Counted from the stretch's first letter, positions 50,246-58,342 are shown. The stretch is DNA of 64,000 nt from Bradyrhizobium sp. LHD-71 (GCF_031157255.1 NZ_JAVIFX010000001.1:1-64000); one strand, 5' to 3'. Translations and numbers: made by a program. Notes: generated from the sequence alone by a model not told the origin.

Positions 50246-51054
50246 ATGACCCGCCCTATGAAAGTCCTGCTTGTTTTTGCTCATCCCGAACCGCGCTCGC
50301 TCAATGCCGCGCTGCGTGACGTCGCCATCAAGGAGCTCGAGGCCCAGGGCCACGACGTGCGTCTGACGGATCTTTACGCCGAGGGCTGGAAATCCGAGGT
50401 CGATCGTGCCGACTTTCCATCATTGGACCGGGGCGCTCGATTGAGGCCGGCGGCCGCCTCCAGCGAGGCTTTCACTGCCAACGCACTAACTGAAGACATC
50501 AAAGCCGAGCACAGGAAACTGTTATGGGCCGATGTCCTGATCCTGCAGTTTCCCCTCTGGTGGTACACGATGCCCGCGATCTCAAGGGCTGGGTCGATCG
50601 GGTCTATGCCTACGGCTTTGCTTATGGCGTGGGCGAGCACAGTGACGCGCACTGGGGTGACCGGTTTGGCGAAGGGACCCTCGCGGGCAAGCGCGCGATG
50701 CTGCTCGTGACCACCGGAGGTTGGGAGCAGCACTATTCCGCGCGCGGGATCAACGGACCGATCGACGACCTGCTGTTCCCGATCAATCACGGGATCCTCT
50801 ATTATCCAGGTTACGATGTGCTTCCGCCGTTCGTGGCCTACCGCGTCGATCGTCTTGATCAAGCCGGCTTCGAGATCGTGGCCGAGCGCCTGCGCGGGAG
50901 AATGCGAACGCTCGCGACCACGGCGCCCATTCCCTATCGGCCCCAGAATGGCGGGGACTATCAGATTCCGAGCCTTCAGCTTCGTCCAGAGCTGGGTGAG
51001 GCGGGTGCGTCCGGTTTCGCACTTCATCTGAACTCTGCAGGTCTGGCCGACTAG
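50246..51054 (+). pseudogene. NAD(P)H dehydrogenase (quinone), frameshifted
   Basis: The sequence encodes a flavodoxin-like NAD(P)H oxidoreductase of the NQO1/KefF family in two frames. The first frame opens MKVLLVFAHPEPRSLNAALR and runs to FPLWWYTMPAI; the second continues at LKGWVDRVYAYGFAYGVGEH and runs through LVTTGGWEQHYSARGINGP to the stop at 51054. The join is at about 50580: CCCGCGATCTCAAGG, where one C is missing compared with the expected ATC CTC AAG. Corrected length is about 265 residues, as normal. No other lesion is seen. Either the gene is broken or the assembly has a one-base error. It is divergent from a LysR regulator gene. Confidence 0.85.
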
Positions 51055-51071
51055 TGCACGAGGCCCCACGC

Positions 51072-51300
51072 GTCGGAGCGAAGGACAACCTGGACTTTTC
51101 CTTTCGGCGATCATTTTGGGAAGCGGCCAGCAGGCTCAGAGCCACCGCCATGTTTACGCCGCGCGCAGGCGGTTTATTCGGGTGCCTTTGCTGTCGCTTT
51201 TCGAGCGAGCCAACTGGCCGACATTCGCGCCAGCCGCCGCGACCAGGTCCCGGGCCTGTGCATTGATCTCGGCGCGAATGCGCGGCATTGGCGGTGAGAT
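51072..51300 (+). pseudogene. decayed duplicate of the uvrD 3' end
   Basis: The region translates in pieces to GQQAQSHRHVYAARRRFI...LLSLFERANWPTFAPA... and an ARMRG...MWR ending, matching the end of the helicase at 47123-49192 (GQQAQGDRHVYASRTRFI, LLALFERAHWPTFAPA, GARMRGMWR). Weaker similarity starts earlier (AKDNLD against AKDDLH) in another frame, so there is at least one frameshift. It is a broken partial copy without start or motifs. Confidence 0.8.
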
Positions 51301-51360
51301 GTGGCGCCTCAGCAAAGGGAGCCCTGGTGCGGTGCTGACCTTGAAAGGCGCGATCTGGAC

Positions 51361-51618
51361 ATGAGCTATCCGCTGAAATCCGAGACCCCTTTGGCCGCCA
51401 CGTTCACGTTGACGATCGACGGCAAGCCGATTGTCATTAACACGGTCGGCTCGGCGCTTCGCTTCCTGACGGAAAATCGATGTGTCGACTGGATGGAGTA
51501 TGACGGCCCCTACAACACCGCGCGAGATGCGCTTGAGCGCGCTTCGCACAACGCGATGATGACGCGTGCAGCCACCGATGCGCTTCGCATCCTGCTGCAG
51601 CAGTCGAAGCTGCTCTAG
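51361..51618 (+). CDS. DUF982-like small protein
   Basis: An 85-residue soluble protein. The pattern TIDGKPIVINTVGSALRFLT followed by an amphipathic alpha-helix (ARDALERASHNAMMTRAATD) resembles the DUF982 family of rhizobia, whose function is unknown. The ATG at 51361 opens MSYPLKSE; the longer opening to 51301 reads through the uvrD remnant. No regulatory element is seen. Assignment to the family is from memory and moderately certain. Confidence 0.65.
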   Translation: MSYPLKSETPLAATFTLTIDGKPIVINTVGSALRFLTENRCVDWMEYDGPYNTARDALERASHNAMMTRAATDALRILLQQSKLL

Positions 51619-51683
51619 TGTCGTGGATCAGAAATTCGCGCCATCGTTGCCGCGAGTCCATCGAGTTTCCGATCCATAAACGC

Positions 51684-51778
51684 CACTAGAATCATAAACT
51701 TGCTAGTGTCCTGATCGAATCCGAAGTTCGCTCTCAGCTCGCTGCAAAGTACAGCGAACTTCGGATTCGGGACACTAG
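51684..51778. repeat. CTAGTG/CACTAG-bounded palindromic element
   Basis: CTAGTGTCC (51703-51711) pairs with GGACACTAG (51770-51778). Inside, ATCCGAAGTTCGCT (51719-51732) pairs with AGCGAACTTCGGAT (51753-51766) perfectly. A third CACTAG at 51684 faces the CTAGTG at 51703 across 13 bases. The terminal CTAGTG is shared with the element at 24631. No coding capacity. Confidence 0.78.
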
Positions 51779-51864
51779 CTGCGAAGGCGGCGATTTGTGC
51801 TGCGCATCACAGAGCGCACCGACTGGCTACCTAGGCTTGCTCTCGAAGCCTCGGGAGATTAGCC

Positions 51865-51990
51865 ATGCCGAATACTGGAACGGGATTCTGGGTCGTTGTG
51901 GCGCTGATTGCGGCCTTGACCATCGCAACCATCATCGAGCTCGTCCTCAGGATGATTTTGTCTGCTCCGCGGCCAAGGGTTGCAAAGTGA
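51865..51990 (+). CDS. 41-residue single-pass membrane microprotein
   Basis: An ORF of 41 codons opens with ATG at 51865, preceded by GGAG at nine bases. It encodes a short N terminus, one hydrophobic helix (WVVVALIAALTIATIIELVL) and a basic tail ending RPRVAK. It is shorter than common gene-finder limits. The ribosome binding site, the clean helix and the positive-inside tail support a real small membrane protein; no homologue is known to me. Confidence 0.5.
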   Translation: MPNTGTGFWVVVALIAALTIATIIELVLRMILSAPRPRVAK

Positions 51991-52446
51991 ACCTTAAGCG
52001 GACTTCGACAGTTCTGCGTCGCTCACAACCAACGCATCGTCCGCAACTCTTCTGCTCCGGCAATAGCAACGCGCCTGGCATCCTCCCCTTGTCGTTGGTT
52101 GTCGTTGAATGGCTCCGCAACGTGGCACCCTGATTTGCGGCTTTGACGGCGATCAGGCCCCATTCGAATCGTCTTGACCTCGAACCCCTGATGGATCGAT
52201 CCTGACAAAAAGAAGATCGTTTCCGACGAGACAAAAAGGGGGACGTGCCGGGATGGATCATCAGGGATGAGCAATCCGCTCTGCCCGGGCACGGCAGAGA
52301 AAGTCTGTGTGCTCCGGCCACTCACTCTCACCGATTTCGCCCTCTCGCCCGAGGAGCCCAGCGCAGCCCGGCGTCTCGAAGAGCGCGGAGCACGGCGCTC
52401 TCCCTTGCGCCCCTGACCATCAATCCTGGACCGGCGGAAACCAAAG
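51991..52446. other. intergenic region without recognised genes
   Basis: 456 bases between the microprotein and the racemase-fold gene. Open frames on both strands are present, but none has a family look or a good start, and they overlap each other. Two AT-richer patches (52060-52130 and 52190-52240) may hold promoters for the downstream genes, but no boxes were fixed. Confidence 0.4.
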
Positions 52447-53271
52447 ATGCGCATCTGGCACCAGAGCTTCACCGTTCTCGACAACGTCCCGGCCTACAAG
52501 GCCCTCGTGCGAGCGCACATTGATCGCATCAAGCGCCCCGACACCGAAGTCGACATGCACGGCCTGCTGCCGCAGACCTTTCCGTCGAACTATCCCGGCA
52601 CCGATCTCGGCTACGCCTTTCTCCTCCACATGCACAGCACACAATGGGCGGCCGCCGCGCTCACCGCCGCCGACCGCGGCTACGATGCGTTCGCCATGTG
52701 TACCATGCTCGATCCGCTGCACCGCCACCTGAAGACGATCGTCGACATCCCGGTGGTGGCCGCCGCCGAAACCGCCTTCCATGTGGCGTGCATGCACGGC
52801 CAGCGCTTCGGCATGCTGCTGTTCATGGAGCGCGTGGTCGCGCGCTATCATGACCAGATTCGCGAATGCGGCCTTTCCGACCGCTGCGCCGGCATTCGTG
52901 AGACCGGGCTGAAGTTCGACGACATCGTCGATGGCTTCAGCGCCCCGGGCAAGGTGCTCGACCGCTTCAGCGAGGCCGCACGCGGCCTGATCGCGGCAGG
53001 CGCGGACGTTCTCATTCCCGGCGAGGTGCCGCTGAACGTTCTCCTCGCGACCCACGGCGTCGATCAGATCGACGGCGTGCCGGTCATCGATTCCCTCGCC
53101 CTCACCATCAAGATGACCGAAACCATGGTCGATCTGCGCCGTCTCACGGGTCTGCGCCACAGCCGGCACGGATTCCACAATGCCGCGCCTGCGGCCGACC
53201 GCACGCGCGCCGTGATGCAGTTCTACTGTCCGGACCTCGTCTTCGCAGACGTGGACCGGCAGGACGCCTGA
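52447..53271 (+). CDS. aspartate/glutamate racemase-fold protein with one catalytic cysteine
   Basis: A 274-residue protein with the two-domain Asp/Glu racemase fold. The first catalytic cysteine is present at Cys85 (FAMCTMLDP). The matching second-domain motif, normally VxxLGCT, reads GADVLIPGEVPLN with Glu192 where the cysteine should be. Members with both cysteines are racemases or maleate isomerases; members with one can act as decarboxylases or other enzymes. It lies upstream of a TctC-type binding protein gene on the same strand, so an imported carboxylate substrate is an inference. The start ATG opens MRIWHQSFTV. Confidence 0.82.
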   Translation: MRIWHQSFTVLDNVPAYKALVRAHIDRIKRPDTEVDMHGLLPQTFPSNYPGTDLGYAFLLHMHSTQWAAAALTAADRGYDAFAMCTMLDPLHRHLKTIVDIPVVAAAETAFHVACMHGQRFGMLLFMERVVARYHDQIRECGLSDRCAGIRETGLKFDDIVDGFSAPGKVLDRFSEAARGLIAAGADVLIPGEVPLNVLLATHGVDQIDGVPVIDSLALTIKMTETMVDLRRLTGLRHSRHGFHNAAPAADRTRAVMQFYCPDLVFADVDRQDA

Positions 53272-53323
53272 CACCATCATCGGTCGCCGGCGATCGGCAA
53301 CGAATAGAAGCGGGAGGATTGAC

Positions 53324-54328
53324 ATGGACGAACACACGCCATCGCGCAGGAGCCTTCTGCGCGCTCTCGGATGGCTGGCTATGGCGGGCGCTCTTCCGGC
53401 CAGCCTCGCATCGACTGCATCGCCCGCGGTCGCTCAGGGCTATCCCAATAAGCCCGTCCTGCTTGTCGTCCCCTTCGCGACCGGCGGCGGCTCCGACATC
53501 GTTGCGCGTCTGATCGCCGAGCCGCTGACGAAGGCACTCGGCCAGCCCGTCGTCATCGAGAACAAGCCGGGCGCAGGTGCGACGGTGGGCGCGACCGCCG
53601 TCGCCAAGGCGCCGCCCGACGGCTACACGCTCCTCTACACCACGCCGGGGGTACAGATCACCAATCCCTACCTGATGCCCTCGCTTCCCTACGATGCCGA
53701 CAAGGACCTGGTGCCGGTCGCGCTGATCGCCCTGGCCATCAACGTGCTGGTTGTGAATCCGGCCCTGCCGGTGAAGACGATCAGCGAACTGATCGCCTGG
53801 GCCAAGGCCAACCCTGGCAAGCTCAACTTCTCAAGCTCCGGCATCGGCGCGAGCTCACATCTCTCCGGCGAGCTGTTCAAGCAGCGCGCCGGCATCGAGA
53901 TCGAGCACGTCCCCTATCGCGGCACCGGCCCGTCGATCCAGGACCTGCTCACCGGACGGATCCAGATGACCATCGACACCGTCTCGACCCTGCTGCCGCA
54001 CATCCGCTCCGGCGGCCTTCGCGCGATAGCGGTGGCCAGCGAGACGCGCAATCCGGCCTTGCCCGACGTCCCGACGATCGCCGACACCCTTCCGGGATTC
54101 GAAGGCAGCTCGATCAACTACATCAGCGTCCCGGCGGGCACGCCGCAACCGATCATCGACCGCCTCAACCGCGAGATCAACGCAATCGTCGGCCGCGAAG
54201 ACATCGCCAAGAGGATGGTGGAGCTAGGTATCGCCGCCGCCACCGAATCCCCGTCAGACCTCGCCCGCCGAATCCAGTCCGAGCAGGTCAAGTGGAAGGC
54301 TGTGATCGAGAAGATTTCGACGCAGTAA
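53324..54328 (+). CDS. tripartite tricarboxylate transporter substrate-binding protein (TctC/Bug)
   Basis: A 334-residue periplasmic binding protein. It has a probable Tat-type signal (SRRSLLRALGWLAMAGALPA) ending near AVAQG. The mature protein has YPNKPVLLVVPFATGGGSDI, GQPVVVIENKPGAGATVGAT shortened to the usual loop, GYTLLYTTPG, the DVPTIADTLPGF segment and the hinge. It follows the racemase-fold gene by 52 bases and is probably co-transcribed. The Tat signal on a Bug protein is less usual than Sec. No TctA/TctB neighbour. Confidence 0.92.
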   Translation: MDEHTPSRRSLLRALGWLAMAGALPASLASTASPAVAQGYPNKPVLLVVPFATGGGSDIVARLIAEPLTKALGQPVVIENKPGAGATVGATAVAKAPPDGYTLLYTTPGVQITNPYLMPSLPYDADKDLVPVALIALAINVLVVNPALPVKTISELIAWAKANPGKLNFSSSGIGASSHLSGELFKQRAGIEIEHVPYRGTGPSIQDLLTGRIQMTIDTVSTLLPHIRSGGLRAIAVASETRNPALPDVPTIADTLPGFEGSSINYISVPAGTPQPIIDRLNREINAIVGREDIAKRMVELGIAAATESPSDLARRIQSEQVKWKAVIEKISTQ

Positions 54329-54528
54329 GGGAAAGATGTGGAGGCGGAGAGTTGCTGGTGTGACAAAGCGAGCCGGAGAAGGCCCCGATGCATTGGGCCG
54401 AGACTAGTCAGACCAACTTGCGCTTCTTGCTGCAGTAAGATTTCGTACAAGCTGAAAGCAGACCAACGTCGCTGCGTCGACCTGGAAGGTGGCTCTCCGC
54501 ACTTCTTGGCATTGTCTGTATCACGGGC

Positions 54529-54852
54529 TCATTCTACTGGCGGCGCAGCGCAGGTGTAAAACTCCACAAAATCCGCGAGCGAAACGGCCAGCTCCCGGTG
54601 CTCACGATCGGCTCTGCGCTGGATCTCGGCTGCAAACTCTTGCGAGACATCGCGCGACCAGCCTTCGTCTGTGTTGAACGCCACGACGCGAACTGGATCA
54701 TTGTACTGCCCGCCATACAGATCGCTAAGCGTCGTTTCCCGATCAGAATGGTCGGAGTCCGTCTCCGCGAATACGCGCCCGAGATTGCCGAGATCATCCT
54801 CAACCATATAGACGGTGCGGTTAGATGAGGGGACGATCGAGGGGGCCGACAC
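54529..54852 (-). CDS. conserved hypothetical protein of Bradyrhizobium type
   Basis: A 107-residue soluble acidic protein. The body reads NRTVYMVEDDLGNLGRVFAE (with TDSDHSDRETTL) and YNDPVRVVAFNTDEGWSRDV. I recall this arrangement from many Bradyrhizobium genomes, where it is annotated as hypothetical. I chose a GTG at 54852 because GGAG lies six bases upstream; TTG at 54858 is also possible. Function unknown. Confidence is lifted by the well-formed amphipathic pattern and by the recalled family. Confidence 0.65.
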   Translation of the reverse strand: MSAPSIVPSSNRTVYMVEDDLGNLGRVFAETDSDHSDRETTLSDLYGGQYNDPVRVVAFNTDEGWSRDVSQEFAAEIQRRADREHRELAVSLADFVEFYTCAAPPVE

Positions 54853-55206
54853 ACGCAACTCCGAAACTGATCTGACTCAATGCGCCCGCAGCTTCTTCGT
54901 TCCGCCTCCGGGTCGAATGATGTTCCGCCTCAATCGGCTTCGACTCTACTCACTTCGACTCTACTCAAATGAGTCGAGACATCTCCCAAGCGAGCAGTTG
55001 GCCGCGGCCAGTCCACGGCATAGCCTCGACGCTGAAGATCGCCGCGCTCTCCGCATCCAGCGCGGCCATCTCGGCGATGATGTCCTTCGGGTCGCGCAAG
55101 CCAATATCGTCGAGTTGTAGACAACCTCGCCAATGCGGTCGCTACTCGCGCAGACCGGACATTCTGCCCGGCCTACAAGTCTAAGAAGGGCCATGAGCCC
55201 GCATCG
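54853..55206. other. intergenic region with a possible gene remnant
   Basis: 354 bases without a complete gene. On the minus strand about 60 codons (about 55156-54968) stay open without a start codon and encode IGLRDPKDIIAEMAALDAES, ending at WEMSRLI. It looks like protein-coding sequence, but I recognise no family. A tandem duplication lies at 54938-54967. Confidence 0.4.
54938..54967. repeat. 15-bp tandem duplication
   Basis: CTTCGACTCTACTCA occurs twice in direct succession (54938-54952 and 54953-54967). It is followed by ATGAGTCGAG, which is partly complementary to the repeat. It overlaps the end of the possible remnant. Confidence 0.7.
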
Positions 55207-55629
55207 TTAGCGGTTGTAGGGAAAGCAGCGGTCGCGATCGAGTGTGAGCCCGAAATGCGCTCCCAGCGCAGCGATGGCAGCGTCCTGCTGAGGATAAGGA
55301 TCGGCATTGGATGCGGCAACGATGATGATCCGGAATTCGCCGCGATCCTTGCCACCCGGCGGCAGCATCGCTGTAGTCAGTGCATTGCCCTCCCCGTCGC
55401 GCAATGTGAGGAAAAGCGGCATCTCTCGCTGTACATGGGCCTCGAGGCCGATGTCACGCTCGATCGCGTTGGGCCTCTTCGCACGCCAGGACTGGACTGC
55501 CTTCTCCCGCTCGCGGCGAAAATATTTCTCGACCGTGTGGCTCATCAGGTGCGACTCACGCAGCGCTTCACCTTCCGTCTCGATACGGAACCAAGCCTTA
55601 CCGTTCGGCGCATCGCAAATATATTGCAT
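55207..55629 (-). CDS. conserved hypothetical protein of Bradyrhizobium type
   Basis: A 140-residue soluble protein. It opens MQYICDAPNGKAWFRIETEG and contains LRESHLMSHTVEKYFRREREKA, ERDIGLEAHVQREMPLFLTL (shown in part) and the C-terminal GAHFGLTLDRDRCFPYNR. I recall close relatives in Bradyrhizobium and Rhodopseudomonas, annotated only as hypothetical. The ATG at 55629 is the family start and follows AGGACGAGCGAA; the opening from 55782 is not conserved. Function unknown. Confidence 0.7.
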   Translation of the reverse strand: MQYICDAPNGKAWFRIETEGEALRESHLMSHTVEKYFRREREKAVQSWRAKRPNAIERDIGLEAHVQREMPLFLTLRDGEGNALTTAMLPPGGKDRGEFRIIIVAASNADPYPQQDAAIAALGAHFGLTLDRDRCFPYNR

Positions 55630-55995
55630 TTCGCTCGTCCTGCGATCCCGCAGTTCTAGAACTTCGAGCCTGCAAAACCAATATGAGATTCGTTTCCGTG
55701 TATAACGCTGCACGACCGCATAATCGCAAATTGGCTGCAACACCGCGTGACTATTGCCTGAGAGGCAATGGTGGAGTTCCAATCTAATGAAGCTTCACAA
55801 AGCGGTCTGATACGCCCAGCCGAGGCAGCGTACTTATAAAATTGCCTGCCGCTGTACGCGGGAAAGCGGACATCCAACCACTTTGGCTGAGGGCCACTTC
55901 CGGACTCGTGTGCTTGCGGCAACGGGAATCGGGTGGCAAATCCGTTCGCGACGAGGTCCCCTGCATGACGCAGTTTCCTTGCAGGCGGGATAACC

Positions 55996-57219
55996 ATGAG
56001 ATCATCAAACCACAAGACCGATTGCGCACGCCCAACCGCGGATACGGGGTACGCTTGGTGCGTCGTTGCAGCCGCGTTCGTCGCCGGATTCGTTGTGTTT
56101 GGGATCGTTTACAGTTTCGGAGTGTTGCTGCCGCCGGTCATGACCGAATTCCACGCGAGTCGCGCGGCCGCCTCCGCTTACTACGCGATCGCAAGTCTCA
56201 TCTTCTACATGCTGGGTCCGCTGAGCGGACATATCGCCGACCGCTTCGGGCCACACATCGTGACGGCGGTCGGCGCCATCGCGATGGCGAGCGGCCTGAT
56301 AGCGACGGCGTTCATCGGACATCTTTGGACCGGTTATGCGACGTACGGCTTCGGTGTGGGACTGGGGGCCGGGTGCGCCTATGTGCCGACGCTCGCCATT
56401 CTCGGAAGGTGGTTCACGCGCCGCCGCAATTTAGCCCTTGGGATCGCAGCAGCGGGCACCGGTTGCGGCATGCTGGTCACACCCCCGCTCGCTTCGATTC
56501 TGATCGACAGCATCGGTTGGCGCCAGACATGTGTCATTCTCGGCGGGGCAAGCGGGTTGCTGCTCGCAGCCTGCGCGATAGCCGTGGCGCGGTTGCCGCC
56601 CGCGCAGGAGCAACCTGTCAGCAGCACTTCCCTTGGCGCCGTCCTTCGTTCGTTCGAATACCGGATCATGTACCTGTCATGGGTCCTGGCAACGATGGCT
56701 CTGTTCGTGCCGTTCGTTTTCCTGCCGGCGTTCTCACTCGAACGTGGCGCCAGTCCTCTCGCCGCATCGGCTCTGCTGTCAATTCTCGGTGTCGCAAGCG
56801 TCTTCGGCCGCCTGGGCATCGGCGTCCTCGGCGGGTGGCTTGGCACGTTGAAACTGTTCAAGCTCTCGGTCCTAGTCATGGCGGCCTCCTACGCCATCTG
56901 GCTCCTGCTTCCGGCCTATCACTGGCTCGTGGTCTTCGCGGCCGTCCTCGGTCTGGCCTATGGAGTTCGGATCGCGTTGGTGACGAGCGTGCTGATCGAG
57001 CTGTTCGGAGTGAAGGATCTCGGCGCGCTGCTCGGTGTGTTCTTCACCGGCACCGGTATTGCCGCCCTGCTCGCGCCAACGTTCGCGGGCGCCCTGGTCG
57101 ACTACTCCGGTCATTACGATTGGGGCATCGCTTTCGCACTGCTGATCGGCGCGGTCGGCTTCATCGTCATTCTCCCGCTTGGCGACCGCCAAACCACGAC
57201 GAAGCAGACGGCTTCCTGA
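55996..57219 (+). CDS. MFS transporter (OFA / monocarboxylate-like)
   Basis: A 407-residue protein with 12 transmembrane helices in two bundles of six. The first half has YSFGVLLPPVMTEFHASRAA, and the loop between helices 2 and 3 reads GPLSGHIADRFGPH, the MFS signature. The second half begins after a hydrophilic loop near QEQPVSSTSLG and has GVASVFGRLGIGVLGGWLG and FGVKDLGALLGVFFTGTGIA, which are typical of OFA/MCT-like carriers of organic anions such as oxalate or lactate. The substrate is not readable. The gene is alone, 213 bases after the previous gene's start side. Confidence 0.92.
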   Translation: MRSSNHKTDCARPTADTGYAWCVVAAAFVAGFVVFGIVYSFGVLLPPVMTEFHASRAAASAYYAIASLIFYMLGPLSGHIADRFGPHIVTAVGAIAMASGLIATAFIGHLWTGYATYGFGVGLGAGCAYVPTLAILGRWFTRRRNLALGIAAAGTGCGMLVTPPLASILIDSIGWRQTCVILGGASGLLLAACAIAVARLPPAQEQPVSSTSLGAVLRSFEYRIMYLSWVLATMALFVPFVFLPAFSLERGASPLAASALLSILGVASVFGRLGIGVLGGWLGTLKLFKLSVLVMAASYAIWLLLPAYHWLVVFAAVLGLAYGVRIALVTSVLIELFGVKDLGALLGVFFTGTGIAALLAPTFAGALVDYSGHYDWGIAFALLIGAVGFIVILPLGDRQTTTKQTAS

Positions 57220-57260
57220 AGACCAGTGTGTGCGCCTCTGTCTTGAACGCCGGAGCCGCG

Positions 57261-57779
57261 TCACACGAGCATCAGGTACGATCCGCGCCTGGGTCGCATG
57301 CTTCTGCCTGCCTGGTCGTGGGGTGGGGCACGATGATCGAGCGCCGCGCCAATATGCGCGATCTTTGTTGGTTCGCGGCCGGCAGTGTTGGCGCTCGCAG
57401 TGCCAGCCGGCTGAGGTTTCACATATCGCGGGCCGCGCATGTTGTGCATCACCGCAGAGTTGCCCACGATTGGCAGCTTTGGAGCAAAATCCAACTTCCA
57501 TTCTAAGTCCGCGTGTGGGCCGGACCGGACGTTCACGGGGCGAGCGGTGATCGTAGGCAAGTAGGCTGTGCCGGACTCCGAATTGTATTGATCCGGCTCG
57601 TTTTGACCTCGAACGCGCAGAGGTGGTTGCTTCAGTTCATCCAGCTCATCGAACGAGCTCGCCCACGTTGCCCGGTTTGTGGTCTCATCCGACAATTGCC
57701 GCAACAAGCGCGGCGACATGGTGGCGACACGAGCGACTCGCCGTCCATAGACGCGCAAGCGCAGAACAAGATTTTGCAA
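57261..57779 (-). CDS. possible hypothetical protein
   Basis: A 172-codon open frame between the MFS gene and tRNA-Pro. The central part reads PNVRSGPHADLEWKLDFAPK-like hydrophilic sequence with PKLPIVGNSAVMHNMRGPR. Codon use looks protein-like, but no family is recognised, no good ribosome binding site is seen for the first ATG, and an internal ATG (MSPRLLRQL) is equally likely. It may be a real orphan gene or a remnant. Confidence 0.35.
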   Translation of the reverse strand: MQNLVLRLRVYGRRVARVATMSPRLLRQLSDETTNRATWASSFDELDELKQPPLRVRGQNEPDQYNSESGTAYLPTITARPVNVRSGPHADLEWKLDFAPKLPIVGNSAVMHNMRGPRYVKPQPAGTASANTAGREPTKIAHIGAALDHRAPPHDQAGRSMRPRRGSYLMLV

Positions 57780-57797
57780 TAAAATAAATGACTTAAA

Positions 57798-57875
57798 TGG
57801 TCGGAGCGGCGGGATTCGAACCCACGACCCCTAGTCCCCCAGACTAGTGCGCTAACCGGGCTGCGCCACGCTCCG
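57798..57875 (-). tRNA. tRNA-Pro (anticodon GGG)
   Basis: Minus-strand cloverleaf of 78 nt with acceptor arms CGGAGCG and CGCTCCG, anticodon stem-loop CTAGTCTGGGGGACTAG with anticodon GGG, T arm GGTTCGAATC and an encoded CCA. Confidence 0.95.
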
Positions 57876-58024
57876 ACGCCGATGACGGCGCTGATTGATT
57901 AGGAAATCCCGGCAGCCGGCGCAAGCCGCACGTGAGCGCTCTCGCCACATGATCGACCCGACATCAGGTTAATCTCCGCTAAAGACCTTCCGCTATGATG
58001 GCCGAATCACAGGAGAATTCGGCC

Positions 58025-58342
58025 ATGCCGCGCGCGATCGCGTTGTCAGCTCTAGCTCTCGCGATTGCCGGAACCGGGGCGGGTGCCGCTGATCTGCCCG
58101 CACACACGCGGTTGGGGGCAGTTTTCGCCGAGCCTTACGTCCCGCGCGTTTATGCCGAGCGAGACACGAACTATCCGACTTTCGTCTTTGCACCACAGGT
58201 CGATATCCGCCCGATCGTCGGCGGCTATTACGGCAAACCCTTCTCCTACTATTACAAGCCGTACTACGGCGACGAGGCGACCGCTCTCACGGATGCCTAC
58301 ACCCGCCTGCCCTATGCCTGCGGGTTCTACGGGTATTGCTGA
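58025..58342 (+). CDS. small secreted tyrosine-rich protein
   Basis: A 105-residue exported protein. The signal peptide is PRAIALSALALAIAGTGAGA with cleavage probably after AGA. The mature 80 residues are rich in Tyr, Pro and Phe (YYGKPFSYYYKPYYGDEATA) and end CGFYGYC with two cysteines. No known family; the composition suggests a cell-envelope protein. The ATG at 58025 follows AGGAG at good spacing. Confidence 0.7.
   Translation: MPRAIALSALALAIAGTGAGAADLPAHTRLGAVFAEPYVPRVYAERDTNYPTFVFAPQVDIRPIVGGYYGKPFSYYYKPYYGDEATALTDAYTRLPYACGFYGYC

Noticed and set aside
52023-52523. Overlapping open frames of 90-150 codons in the gap before the racemase-fold gene
   Set aside because: They overlap on both strands, have no family look and no suitable starts.
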